A stretch of DNA of 64,000 nt from Litorilituus sediminis (lineage in GTDB: Bacteria > Pseudomonadota > Gammaproteobacteria > Enterobacterales > Alteromonadaceae): NCBI RefSeq assembly GCF_004295665.1, contig NZ_CP034759.1, forward strand, positions 2,480,001 to 2,544,000, read 5' to 3'. Of the stretch, positions 20,495 through 30,541 are shown one piece after another. Both the position numbers and the translations under genes were made by a program. The notes below the pieces were generated by a model. That model searched no databases, was not told where the DNA came from, and saw only the letters and a list, made by a program, of their open reading frames with translations. Each line of letters starts with the position of its first letter. The first letter of the stretch is position 1.

Positions 20495-20522
20495 ATCATA
20501 TCTAGTCGCGATTGGCGACCAA
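20495..20522 (-). promoter_or_regulatory. Candidate promoter of rpoH
   Basis: On the minus strand, TTGGTC and TATGAT are separated by 16 bp and lie about 50 bp upstream of the rpoH start. The -10 element is good, the -35 weak. In E. coli rpoH has several promoters; this would be one sigma-70-type start. Confidence 0.35.
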
Positions 20523-20666
20523 CCTACGAATAACAAGGTAATGAACACTAGCGTAATAGATAGTGCAAGACAACCAGATCTTACATCTTTTTTATTAAAT
20601 TTTTGTGTCGAAATGTAAGTAGTGAAATTTATTTAATAATGACAAGGAGTTATTTGAATAAAAAAT

Positions 20667-21641
20667 TTACTCAGCATTTGGCTCAATCGCCTTGATATGC
20701 TGGCGTACAGAGATATAACTACCCAGCAAACCAAGAATAATCGCAAAGACAATTAAAAGAACGACTTCATTAAAGGATAAGCCCTGTAAAACAAAGCTAC
20801 TGTTATATAAGTCAGTTAACTCGTTAATAGCGCCAGCAAGATACTGAGCTAGCAGAGCCACCGCCACACAAGATAACAAGCCACCAAAAATACCGTACCA
20901 AACACCTGAGTATAAAAATGGTCGTTGAATAAAGCTGTCGGTAGCGCCAACGAGTTTCATGATGGCAATGGCATCTTTTTGATTAAGTATCGCCAAACGA
21001 ATGGTATTACCGACAATCAGTACTACCGATAAGCACAGTAATAAAGCAACACCTAAGACAATGTCTTCAATTAAATTCGCCATAGCTTCTAGCCGTGTTA
21101 ACCACTCTACATCGAGTTTGCCCTGCTCTACTTCTCGTTCATTCACGAGTTTAGCTAATAGCTCATTAGCCGCTTGTGACTGGCTTGAGCGCTGTGTTGG
21201 TGTGACCAAAAGTGTTGCTGGTAAAGGGTTTTTATCTAAATATTCAAGTGACTGACCAAAGCCAGATAATATTTTAAATTCCTTTAAGGCCTGCTCAGCA
21301 GAAATATAATGTACCTCTGCCACTTCTGGATAAAGACTTATTCGTTTAACTAGGTTCTGCGCGCTAGACTCATTGGTAGATAGCTTTAAAAATAAAGTAA
21401 TTTGTGAAGCGCTATCCCACTGTTCGCTGACTTGTTGGGCATTTTTAACGAAAAGGTGCAAGGTTGCTGGCAAAGCCAAACTAATACCTAAAACGAAAAC
21501 GGTCATAACCGAAGTGAATGGTGTACGCCATAAATCACCTAAACTGCCGATAGCTTGCTGTACATGGCGAATAGGTAAAGTTAAAAGGCGTCTGAAAAAG
21601 CTCTCGCGCTCAACCAAACCACTTGAATGTCGATTAGTCAT
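20667..21641 (-). CDS. ftsX: Cell-division ABC transporter-like permease FtsX
   Basis: A 324-residue protein with a cytoplasmic N-terminus, a first membrane helix (about residues 45-65), a large periplasmic domain (to about 195) and three further helices, the FtsX topology. IVGNTIRLAILNQKDAIAIM (about 214-233) is the conserved coupling segment of the FtsX/MacB family. The start at 21641 is chosen because AAGGAG precedes it at ideal spacing; it overlaps the end of ftsE by 8 nt, so the two are coupled. FtsX with FtsE regulates septal cell-wall hydrolases through periplasmic partners such as EnvC. Confidence 0.94.
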   Translation of the reverse strand: MTNRHSSGLVERESFFRRLLTLPIRHVQQAIGSLGDLWRTPFTSVMTVFVLGISLALPATLHLFVKNAQQVSEQWDSASQITLFLKLSTNESSAQNLVKRISLYPEVAEVHYISAEQALKEFKILSGFGQSLEYLDKNPLPATLLVTPTQRSSQSQAANELLAKLVNEREVEQGKLDVEWLTRLEAMANLIEDIVLGVALLLCLSVVLIVGNTIRLAILNQKDAIAIMKLVGATDSFIQRPFLYSGVWYGIFGGLLSCVAVALLAQYLAGAINELTDLYNSSFVLQGLSFNEVVLLIVFAIILGLLGSYISVRQHIKAIEPNAE

Positions 21642-22332
21642 TGCCGACTCCTTGAGCTTGTAAGCCGTCAACAATGCCATCGTTAATCATAGTGCCTTCT
21701 TTAATCGTTAAAGTACGATACTTCATACGAGCAATCAGCCCTAAATCATGGGTTGCAATTAATACAGTAACACCCGCAGCATTAAACTCTTCAAATAAAC
21801 GAATAATATCTAATGATAATTTTGGATCTAAATTACCGGTTGGCTCATCTGCGAGCAAAATAGGCGGTTTATTAACTATAGCTCTAGCGATACCAACTCG
21901 TTGCTGCTCACCGCCAGATAACATATGTGGATAACAGCGTAACTTCGTGCTTAAATGCACTTTATCTAAGGCGGTTTCAACCCGTTTACGAATTTCTTTA
22001 TGACTGACACCTTCAATAATTAACGGTAAGGCAACATTATCAAATATGGTTCTGTCTTTAAGCAGATTATGATTTTGAAAAATCATACCTATGCCGCGGC
22101 GTACATAGGGAATTTGTTGGTATTTAATATCAGCAAGCTCTGTATTGTTCACTAAAATACTGCCTGAGCTTGGTTTTTCCATCAAAGAAATAAGCTTTAA
22201 CAAAGTACTTTTACCGGCACCAGAATGACCCGTTAGAAAGGCCATTTCACCGGCGGCTAGCGAGAAACTCACTTGCTTGAGCGCTAGAAAGCCTCCCGGA
22301 TAGGTTTTGTTTACATTGTTAAAGCTGATCAT
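21634..22332 (-). CDS. ftsE: Cell-division ATP-binding protein FtsE
   Basis: A 232-residue ABC ATPase beginning MISFNNVNKTYPGG. It has Walker A GHSGAGKSTLLK (about residues 35-46), the signature MLSGGEQQRVGIARA (about 137-151), Walker B PPILLADEPTGNLDP (about 155-169) and the switch His in LIATHDLGLI. FtsE binds FtsX at the divisome. It follows ftsY after about 90 nt and overlaps ftsX. Confidence 0.96.
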   Translation of the reverse strand: MISFNNVNKTYPGGFLALKQVSFSLAAGEMAFLTGHSGAGKSTLLKLISLMEKPSSGSILVNNTELADIKYQQIPYVRRGIGMIFQNHNLLKDRTIFDNVALPLIIEGVSHKEIRKRVETALDKVHLSTKLRCYPHMLSGGEQQRVGIARAIVNKPPILLADEPTGNLDPKLSLDIIRLFEEFNAAGVTVLIATHDLGLIARMKYRTLTIKEGTMINDGIVDGLQAQGVGND

Positions 22333-22423
22333 GACTTTTATGTGAATTATTCTTTATAAGCGAATTATTATTTGGCAAATAACTTAACACAACTTAGCTA
22401 AGTTTATTAACCGTTTATTTTAA

Positions 22424-23701
<1,278 letters not shown>

Positions 23702-23831
23702 TTTTGCTACCTAAGTAAATACTGTGTTAATTAGATTGGTATAATCACCAAACATGGATAAAATTGCCGCTATAGTATCACTTCTAAACAAAGCAAAAAA
23801 CCAAAGCACTGTATTTGTAGAGCAAATAACT

Positions 23832-24428
23832 ATGATCAAACACAAAAAATCTGCTAGTAAATCTTCAGGCAAAGGACAAATTCGCATTATTGCTGGCACT
23901 CATCGTGGCAGAAGATTACCTGTGCTACTCGCAGATGGCTTAAGACCAACTACAGATAGAGTAAAAGAAACTGTGTTTAATTGGTTAATGCCTTACTTGC
24001 CAGAGGCCAAGTGTTTAGATTGTTTTGCAGGCTCAGGTGGTTTGGGCTTTGAAGCACTGTCACGCGGGGCCAAAAAAGTCACTATGGTTGAGTTACATAA
24101 ACCGGCCGCACAGCAGTTAAAAGCCAATGGAAAAACACTTAAAGCTGATAACCTTACCGTAGCAAATACCGATGCTCTGAGTTTTTTAACTACCGCAACT
24201 GAGCAATTTGATCTGGTTTTTTTAGATCCGCCTTTTAGACAAAACCTAATCGAAAAATCAGCCAATTTACTTAATCAAGGTTGGCTCGCAGAACAAGCAT
24301 TGATCTATGTTGAAATGGAAAGTGAACTTAGCGAGCAAACATTGCTGCCAAGTAACTGGCAGTTACTTAAAGAAAAGACGGCAGGCCAAGTAAGCTACCG
24401 TTTATATCAAACAACTAACGCTAATTAG
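23832..24428 (+). CDS. rsmD: 16S rRNA (guanine(966)-N2)-methyltransferase RsmD
   Basis: From the ATG at 23832 the protein has 198 residues, the length of E. coli RsmD; a longer form from 23754 adds 26 unconserved residues. GQIRIIAGTHRGRRLPV and LRPTTDRVKETVFNWL lie at the N-terminus. CLDCFAGSGGLGFEALSRGA (about residues 53-72) binds S-adenosylmethionine, and VFLDPPF (about 129-135) is the catalytic N6/N2 motif. RsmD methylates G966 in the assembled 30S particle. Divergent transcription from ftsY is the common gammaproteobacterial arrangement. Confidence 0.95.
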   Translation: MIKHKKSASKSSGKGQIRIIAGTHRGRRLPVLLADGLRPTTDRVKETVFNWLMPYLPEAKCLDCFAGSGGLGFEALSRGAKKVTMVELHKPAAQQLKANGKTLKADNLTVANTDALSFLTTATEQFDLVFLDPPFRQNLIEKSANLLNQGWLAEQALIYVEMESELSEQTLLPSNWQLLKEKTAGQVSYRLYQTTNAN

Positions 24429-24433
24429 TTGCG

Positions 24434-25180
24434 ATGAAACTTCATATCATACCGGGTTATATCCAAGATATTTATCTCGTCGAGTACCAAAGTAAATTAT
24501 TATTACTCGACGGCTGCTGCCGCGCTGACGTGTCATTTATTCAAGACTTTATTAGCCAGCAGCTAGCAAGACCATTAACCGACCTAAAACTTGTTGTTGT
24601 CAGCCACATGCATCCAGATCATGCCGGTGCTGCCCATAAACTGCGCAAAATAACAGGCTGTAAAATTGCTACCGGTGAGGCTGAAGGTCATTGGTATAGT
24701 GGCGTTGATGGTGTGCTTATGCACATTTCCGATATACTACTCACACAATATGTCGCCAATAAGAAAAATAAAAAGCAACATTGGCTTTGGTATGCCAGAA
24801 AGTTAAAAGCAGACATTTACCTCAAAGAAAACCAAAACTTACCCGGCTTTGAAGACTGGCAGGTTTTATTCACCCCGGGGCATACTGATAGAGATATCTC
24901 TTTACATCATCTGCCAAGTAATCGCGTTTACATTGCTGATGTCATCATTGCCATTAAGAAAGGTTTTATCTCACCATTCCCAGTATTTTACCCAAACAGG
25001 TATAGAGCCTCTCTACAAAAAATCTCAGACCTCAATGCGAAAAGCTTACTGCTAGCGCATGGAGGAGAAGTTCAGCTTTCAAAAGAGAATATTACCCAGT
25101 TAATAAAAAACGCGCCAATGAAGCCGATAACTCATTGGCGCGCGGTAAAAAGTAAACTCAAAAAAGTATTGTTGAGTTAG
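24434..25180 (+). CDS. MBL-fold metallo-hydrolase
   Basis: A 248-residue protein of the metallo-beta-lactamase fold. The zinc motif SHMHPDHAGAAHKL (about residues 56-69) is intact, with further ligands expected in FTPGHTDRDISL (about 146-157), IADVII and LLAHGGEV (about 210-217). No signal peptide is seen, so it is cytoplasmic. The family is broad (glyoxalase II-like, lactonase-like, RNases), and the substrate cannot be assigned. It starts 5 nt after rsmD and is probably cotranscribed. Its stop codon directly abuts the stop of the convergent serine hydrolase gene. Confidence 0.85.
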   Translation: MKLHIIPGYIQDIYLVEYQSKLLLLDGCCRADVSFIQDFISQQLARPLTDLKLVVVSHMHPDHAGAAHKLRKITGCKIATGEAEGHWYSGVDGVLMHISDILLTQYVANKKNKKQHWLWYARKLKADIYLKENQNLPGFEDWQVLFTPGHTDRDISLHHLPSNRVYIADVIIAIKKGFISPFPVFYPNRYRASLQKISDLNAKSLLLAHGGEVQLSKENITQLIKNAPMKPITHWRAVKSKLKKVLLS

Positions 25181-26746
25181 CTACTTTTTTGGTTTTAGTT
25201 TCAAGTCATGAAAGTCAAAACTAAAGTCTGTCGCTAAGGACACTGCTTTCATGGTGACATAGTTAATCTCACCATCTTCCGTTAAGTTAAAGTTAACAAA
25301 AGCATCCGCTTCTAGCGTGCGATCATGCCATCGCACAATAAAGGTATTATGTTGATAATGCTCTAAAGTGCCCTTTAATTCTGGGGTATTGCCAAACTGC
25401 ATGTGTAAAGCATTATTCTTGTAGCTTATTTCAATGTCGCCATACCAATTATCGGCATACACTTGTGCGTAATCACGTAACGGCAGCGAGTGTGCTGAAT
25501 TTTTATTAACTTTCGCTTTTGCCTTCGCTAAACGAGCTTGCTCCTTTTCAATACGCTCTTGGCGTTTAGTATCATAAAAAGCCACCCAATCTTTTGCTGG
25601 CAGCTCCAGATATTCATTTAAGATGTGGTGGTAAATCGCATTAAAGGCATAACCTGATTGTTGGTTAGTTAAGATTACCATGGCCAAATCTTCTTCAGGC
25701 ACAATAACCACCTTAGACACCATACCTAAAATACCACCACTGTGGTGAACTAGCTTAACGCCATGATAATCTTTTAAAAACCAACCTAAACCATAGGCTG
25801 AAAAATGCGTTTTATCTTGCTCTGTGGCTTTTTCTGACACAGATAACAAAGTACGCGCTTTTCTCATCGCTAGTGACTGCTCTTTGGAATACAAACGCTT
25901 ATTATCAGCATATTGACCATGCTTTAACTGCGCTTTTAACCATAAGCTCATATCATTAACGCTCGATGCCACCGAGCCAGCCGCAGCAAATTTCTCTAAA
26001 AAGTTACCGCCAACAACATTTAACTTGCCATCTAATGGCACATGAGCTCGAGCAACATTGTTATTATCTTTCGCAATTAAAGAATAGGCTGCTGAGGTAT
26101 TCTTCATTCCTAAAGGCGTGAATATTTGCGCTTGAATAACCTCTTGCCATGATTGCCCGGTTACTCTGGCAATCACCTCACCAGCAATAATGTACATTAA
26201 GTTATCGTAGGCAAACTCACTGCGAAAGCTGGAAACCTCAGGCAGATACTTAATCCCTTTAATGATATCTTGCGTAGTTAATGTCGTGTGCGGCCAAATC
26301 ATTAAATCGCCAGCACCTAAGCCCAAACCTGAGTTATGAGCAAGTAAGTCAATAATGGTAAATTCTCGGGTAACGTAAGCACTTGGCATTTGAAACTCAG
26401 GGATAATATCTATCACCTTAGTCGTCCATGACAGCTTACCTTCATCAACCAAGCCCGCCAAAAGCGCTGCGGTCATTGCTTTAGTATTTGAAGCAATACC
26501 AAAAACAGTATCAGCAGTCACTTTTGCTGGCTTACCATGCTCGATTACACCATAGCCTTGGCTCATCACTACGTTATCGCCTTTAACAATAGCTACAGCA
26601 ACGCCCGGCACTTGGAACGTTGACATGCTCTGCTTGATGGCAGCATCAATAGACTTTAATTTATCATCCTGTGTACTAGCGAAAGCAAGGCTAGAACAAA
26701 GTAAAGTAAATAACGCTAAAGCATACGCTTTAATAGGTAACTTCAT
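25181..26746 (-). CDS. Exported serine hydrolase, beta-lactamase/PBP4*-like family
   Basis: A 521-residue protein with a signal peptide (MKLPIKAYALALFTLLCSSLAFA). The class C beta-lactamase-like domain has the nucleophile motif GIASNTKAM (SxxK, about residues 86-94) and the YDN motif (about 177-179). The third motif reads HHSGGILG in place of KTG, as in esterase- and peptidase-type members. A C-terminal beta domain (about 405-521) resembles DUF3471. The start at 26746 has AGGATG at good spacing. Likely a periplasmic D-aminopeptidase or esterase; resistance to beta-lactams is not implied. Confidence 0.87.
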   Translation of the reverse strand: MKLPIKAYALALFTLLCSSLAFASTQDDKLKSIDAAIKQSMSTFQVPGVAVAIVKGDNVVMSQGYGVIEHGKPAKVTADTVFGIASNTKAMTAALLAGLVDEGKLSWTTKVIDIIPEFQMPSAYVTREFTIIDLLAHNSGLGLGAGDLMIWPHTTLTTQDIIKGIKYLPEVSSFRSEFAYDNLMYIIAGEVIARVTGQSWQEVIQAQIFTPLGMKNTSAAYSLIAKDNNNVARAHVPLDGKLNVVGGNFLEKFAAAGSVASSVNDMSLWLKAQLKHGQYADNKRLYSKEQSLAMRKARTLLSVSEKATEQDKTHFSAYGLGWFLKDYHGVKLVHHSGGILGMVSKVVIVPEEDLAMVILTNQQSGYAFNAIYHHILNEYLELPAKDWVAFYDTKRQERIEKEQARLAKAKAKVNKNSAHSLPLRDYAQVYADNWYGDIEISYKNNALHMQFGNTPELKGTLEHYQHNTFIVRWHDRTLEADAFVNFNLTEDGEINYVTMKAVSLATDFSFDFHDLKLKPKK

Positions 26747-26814
26747 AGTTAGCATCCTATATTTTTTATTCTTGAATTAATAAGGTAATAAATTTAGTTC
26801 ACTCTGAGCTCAGG

Positions 26815-27441
26815 CTAGTTAATCTCTATACCTAAATTGGAAAGCCCTTCAGATAACACCATTTCTTTTGCCAGCTGACAACTACGTTTGTTTTCAGCGG
26901 CAAATTTTAAGAAGTCAAACAGCTCATTTTGCGTGTCTTTTTCCCACTGCATTAATGGATGAGCATCAATATCAGTTTGAGTTATTGGAACTTCTTGTTG
27001 TTGTTCTTCTGCTTGTTGCAATAACAATAACTCAACATAGTAACTAACACTGTTATGTGACAGACGACTAACACAAGCAACATCGTCGGTATTAACATCT
27101 GCTTTTTTATTCTTAGGCTTAGTTTGTATTAATTGCCATAATGAGGTTTGTGCCATACAGACATCTAGCGCTGGAAAAACACCAAAGAAGTCAAATGCTT
27201 CAGGATCGGGCACTTGCTCTTCTAGTTTATTTAATTGCGCCTGGGCATTAATTTTTACCTGCTTGCTATCTGCTAACCACTGCCAAATAATATCAAGTTG
27301 AGTTCTCAATAATTGGCTATCACCAAAGTCAGCGGCTTCACTAAACATTTGGTAATTAGGTAGCATGCGTTCAAGTAAAGCAGCAGAAAAGGCGATTTGC
27401 TGCCAATAACTTAACTTGCTAAATGGAAGGTGTATTGCCAC
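26815..27441 (-). CDS. YjaG/DUF416 family protein
   Basis: A 208-residue acidic, helical protein with LSYWQQIAFSAALLERMLPNY near the N-terminus and a VPDPEAFDFFGVFPALDVC segment (about residues 75-93), matching the DUF416 family of which E. coli YjaG is a member. Function is unknown. In E. coli yjaG lies just upstream of the HU gene hupA; here an HU gene is also nearby (4.4 kb away) but on the other strand. No signal peptide or membrane segment. Confidence 0.85.
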   Translation of the reverse strand: MAIHLPFSKLSYWQQIAFSAALLERMLPNYQMFSEAADFGDSQLLRTQLDIIWQWLADSKQVKINAQAQLNKLEEQVPDPEAFDFFGVFPALDVCMAQTSLWQLIQTKPKNKKADVNTDDVACVSRLSHNSVSYYVELLLLQQAEEQQQEVPITQTDIDAHPLMQWEKDTQNELFDFLKFAAENKRSCQLAKEMVLSEGLSNLGIEIN

Positions 27442-27513
27442 AGTGGTATCAACTCAATTAACGAAAAAAATCATTATATACCTAAACTGTGGCAATAAAA
27501 TGGAATTTAGCGA

Positions 27514-29040
27514 TTAAGTCGCTAATTGCTTTTGTGCGTACTCAAATTTCAAGCGGTATTCTGTGATCTTATGCTCTAGCTCTTGAATTTGCTCAGTATA
27601 CTTAGCTTTATCTTCGGCGGCATTCGCAGTTAATTCATGATTTTCATCGCGTAAGAATTTAATGGTTTCTCTTACTTTATCATTATCTTGCTCTTGCTTT
27701 TCTCGACTGGCATTAAAGCGTTTTAAGATGTTTTCTTGCCCTTCTTGAGCTACTTTTACTTGATCTTTAAGTGCTTCAACCTCTTGTTGATAGAGCTTAA
27801 TATCTCTTTGCTCAGTTTCAACTTGCTTAGCTAATTGCTCATTAGCCTTTTCAAGCTCGGTCACTTTTTGAATGGCCGTTTCATGCTCTTGCTTAGTTTG
27901 CTTTTCTTGTAATGAACTGGCTTTCTTCTCTTCTAAATGCTGCTGCTTTTCTTTAGCAAGCGCTTCATTAAGCTGAGTAATTTGTTTTTGTAGCTCATCT
28001 ATTTTTTGTGTATTCGTTTTTGCTTGATCAAGTTGAGTATCATGTGACTTTTGCACGCTTGATAATTGTTGCTGCAACTCTGCTTTGCTTGACTGCTCTT
28101 GCTTTAATTGCTCTGACAATTGCGTCAACTTATCAGTATTTTCTTGCGTTTTTGATTGTAGTGCTTGTTGAGCTTTCTTCTCAGCTTCTAAAGCGGCATT
28201 GCTGCTTGCTAACTGTGCAGCAAGTTCAGTTTTAGCGGATTTCTCTTTACTCAATTCTTCAGTCAACTGGCTAATTTTTTGCTGGCTCTGTTGTTCTTTA
28301 CTTTCATTCGCCTGCTGGTTTTCTTGCTGAATATGCTCTAGCTCACTACTGGCTTTATTTAATTTTTGCGCTAACTCATCAAACTGAGCTTGTTTAGCCG
28401 AGAGAGATTCTGCCTGATCTTTGGCATTTTTTTGCCATTGCTGTTCGGCAACTTTGAATTTATCTTCAAGGTGCTTTCTCTGTTGCTCAGCGCTGGCCAG
28501 TTGCTTTGATAGACTCTGCTCTTGTTCGGTCAATACCATTAAGCGACCATTTAGGCCGTCAACTTCTTGTATTTTTTCTTTCAGTGACTGCTCACTTTCA
28601 AGCAGCTTATCTTCTAATTGATTGCCGGTTTCTTTAAGTTGATTCTCACCTTGAGACTTTTGCTTACTTACTTCTAATAATTGCTTTTCCAGTTTTTCAA
28701 TTGTTTCAGTAAAATTAATGGTGTTTTGTGTTAGTTCAACTTGGAAATTTTGCTTGTTTGTTTCAAGTTCAGCTTTTTGTTCAGAAAGAGATTGGCTAAG
28801 TTGCTGTACTTGGTTTTGTAAATCCTGTGCCTTACTTTCCAGTGCTTGTGTTTGCGTTTGGTGCTTGGCCACCAATGCATCAAGCTCTCCGGTATTCGAG
28901 CTAGCTTGGGCAGGAGCACTAGTGTTGACAGCATTAGCAATTAATGTCGTCAGTTTATCTTCAATTTGAATATAAACATCACTCGCTATACTTTGTATTT
29001 GCTCTTCGACATCCTTGGTGAGTTTACTTTTGTCGACCAT
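27514..29040 (-). CDS. Long coiled-coil protein, function unknown
   Basis: From the ATG at 29040 the protein has 508 residues; an in-frame TTG at 29064 would add eight. It is almost entirely coiled coil (about residues 60-505), rich in Gln, Glu, Lys, Ala and Ser, with few aromatic residues and no membrane segment or signal peptide. The N-terminal 45 residues (KLTKDVEEQIQSIASDVYIQ) and the last 75 look more conserved in character than the low-complexity middle. The gene lies between yjaG-like and sapC-like genes on the same strand. A structural or scaffolding role is only a guess. Confidence 0.75.
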   Translation of the reverse strand: MVDKSKLTKDVEEQIQSIASDVYIQIEDKLTTLIANAVNTSAPAQASSNTGELDALVAKHQTQTQALESKAQDLQNQVQQLSQSLSEQKAELETNKQNFQVELTQNTINFTETIEKLEKQLLEVSKQKSQGENQLKETGNQLEDKLLESEQSLKEKIQEVDGLNGRLMVLTEQEQSLSKQLASAEQQRKHLEDKFKVAEQQWQKNAKDQAESLSAKQAQFDELAQKLNKASSELEHIQQENQQANESKEQQSQQKISQLTEELSKEKSAKTELAAQLASSNAALEAEKKAQQALQSKTQENTDKLTQLSEQLKQEQSSKAELQQQLSSVQKSHDTQLDQAKTNTQKIDELQKQITQLNEALAKEKQQHLEEKKASSLQEKQTKQEHETAIQKVTELEKANEQLAKQVETEQRDIKLYQQEVEALKDQVKVAQEGQENILKRFNASREKQEQDNDKVRETIKFLRDENHELTANAAEDKAKYTEQIQELEHKITEYRLKFEYAQKQLAT

Positions 29041-29141
29041 ATTATTCTCATTTTCTTTAAACAACTACTGCCTTTAAACTACCACAACAAGATTTTCTGA
29101 GGAATATAGAAATGCAACTTTTTTTACAAAAAGTAACAAAA

Positions 29142-29163
29142 AAGGGGCATCTGCCCCTTCATA
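29142..29163 (-). terminator. Terminator after the sapC-like gene
   Basis: On the minus strand, stem AAGGGGC / GCCCCTT with a 4-nt loop is followed by TTTTTTG, about 25 nt after the stop. Confidence 0.8.
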
Positions 29164-29183
29164 AATATTAAGCTAAGCTACTT

Positions 29184-29963
29184 TTAGCTTTCAGCTACTT
29201 CTTCATTCGCCGCTTCAGTTGCAACTGGTGCAATCTGAATGCCAACAACTTTAGTGGCAGACGCTTGATTGCGTAACTGAACTAGGCGATTAATTTGACC
29301 TAATGAACCCAGCATAGCGTAAATAGGTACAAATAAACCACGCTTATGAAAATCTACAACTTTCTCATCAGATAAAGTTTTTACTTTTTCTTCGTCAATG
29401 GTATATAAACCTACTAGTTTTTTCTTTTCGCCATTACTTAAATCAATTCTTAATTCAAGCTCATGTAGCAAATTGTTTTCTTCCAACTCTTTAACAAAGT
29501 TTTCTGTCATTTTTTCATTTTCGTATAAACGACCTAATGACTTTTGAATGTTAACAAACACTTCTGTTTCTTTACCTTCTTCATCAAATAAAGGTAAATC
29601 TTTATCTTCACCAACAAATTCACTGTCTACATCAATACATGATGTTAAGGTATTTTCTTTATCAGGATCTAAACCTAAGGCAAATGGCACCATACCAATA
29701 CTTTGTGGAACAGAAAGCGCAGACCATTTGTTATCTTGGAAGAATAAGTTCTCACCACTTTCCAAACCTAACATAGCAACACTGCGAAAACGCGGAGAGT
29801 CAGGGTTTTTAACAAAAACTACTGGGAAACTAGCTGATGCTTGTGCATACTCAGCCGCGGTAATAGGGACAATGTGTTGACCTGCAGCATGTGATAAATC
29901 ACGTTTGTTAGCTAGTTTTAAGTTTTGGTGCTGGTCTTTTTTTACTGGAACAAAGTTTGCCAT
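29184..29963 (-). CDS. SapC family protein
   Basis: A 259-residue protein resembling the SapC family: FVPVKKDQHQNLKL near the start, EYAQASASFPVVFVKN (about residues 38-53), ENLFFQDNKWSALSVPQSI and a QINRLVQLRNQ end. The name comes from a Campylobacter S-layer-linked gene, but members are common in marine gammaproteobacteria near peptide and TonB-receptor genes and their function is unknown. No signal peptide is seen. It is transcribed alone, with terminators behind it. Confidence 0.85.
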   Translation of the reverse strand: MANFVPVKKDQHQNLKLANKRDLSHAAGQHIVPITAAEYAQASASFPVVFVKNPDSPRFRSVAMLGLESGENLFFQDNKWSALSVPQSIGMVPFALGLDPDKENTLTSCIDVDSEFVGEDKDLPLFDEEGKETEVFVNIQKSLGRLYENEKMTENFVKELEENNLLHELELRIDLSNGEKKKLVGLYTIDEEKVKTLSDEKVVDFHKRGLFVPIYAMLGSLGQINRLVQLRNQASATKVVGIQIAPVATEAANEEVAES

Positions 29964-30142
29964 GATTCTTTCTCTTTAAAAGCGCGTTATAGCGAGTTGT
30001 TATAATATTGTCATTTTTATTAGCAGCGCTAATTCTAATTAGAGTTAATTACTGCGATAGTATTAGTTATGGTGACACTAAAAGCGCTTTCAATGCTAAA
30101 ATTAAAATTATTTCAAAAAACTCTACTTTTAAGCGGCAATAA

Positions 30143-30439
30143 ATGAAAAGATTTTCTTGTTACCTGCTTTTGTTAATCGCTTTTACTACTTTTGCTGCCC
30201 CAAAAATAACAGTAAAACACCAACGTAGTGCTGATAATTACGCGCGCGTGCAAGTTTCAAACGAAACAAACGCTAAATTACTTTGCCACGTTGCCATTGA
30301 TGGCCATAAAATCAAATTTAAACTGCAACCCTTTCAAACCTCACAGTGGTTTAAAGCAACCGACTCCCGCTTTAACCATGAGCACTTTAGTGTTTGGTGT
30401 GATTACCTAGATCTCCACCCAGAGCATCAAGACAACTAG
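30143..30439 (+). CDS. Small exported protein, function unknown
   Basis: A 98-residue protein with a signal peptide (KRFSCYLLLLIAFTTFAAP, cleavage about residue 19). The mature part of about 79 residues has two cysteines, in LLCHVAIDG and VWCDYLDL, which could form a disulfide, and a beta-rich look. I do not recognise a family. It precedes an outer-membrane protein gene on the same strand by about 100 nt. Confidence 0.6.
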   Translation: MKRFSCYLLLLIAFTTFAAPKITVKHQRSADNYARVQVSNETNAKLLCHVAIDGHKIKFKLQPFQTSQWFKATDSRFNHEHFSVWCDYLDLHPEHQDN

Positions 30440-30541
30440 CTTTTTTGAATATTAAAAAGATCTATTTAACTAAACTAATAAACCCTCTACACTGGTAAAT
30501 ATTCAGCTTAAATTTACCATAGCATTACAGATAACGTATCA

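Noticed and set aside
25181..26746. Beta-lactamase resistance gene
   Set aside because: The KTG motif is replaced by HSGG and a long extra C-terminal domain is present, as in esterase/peptidase members of the fold.
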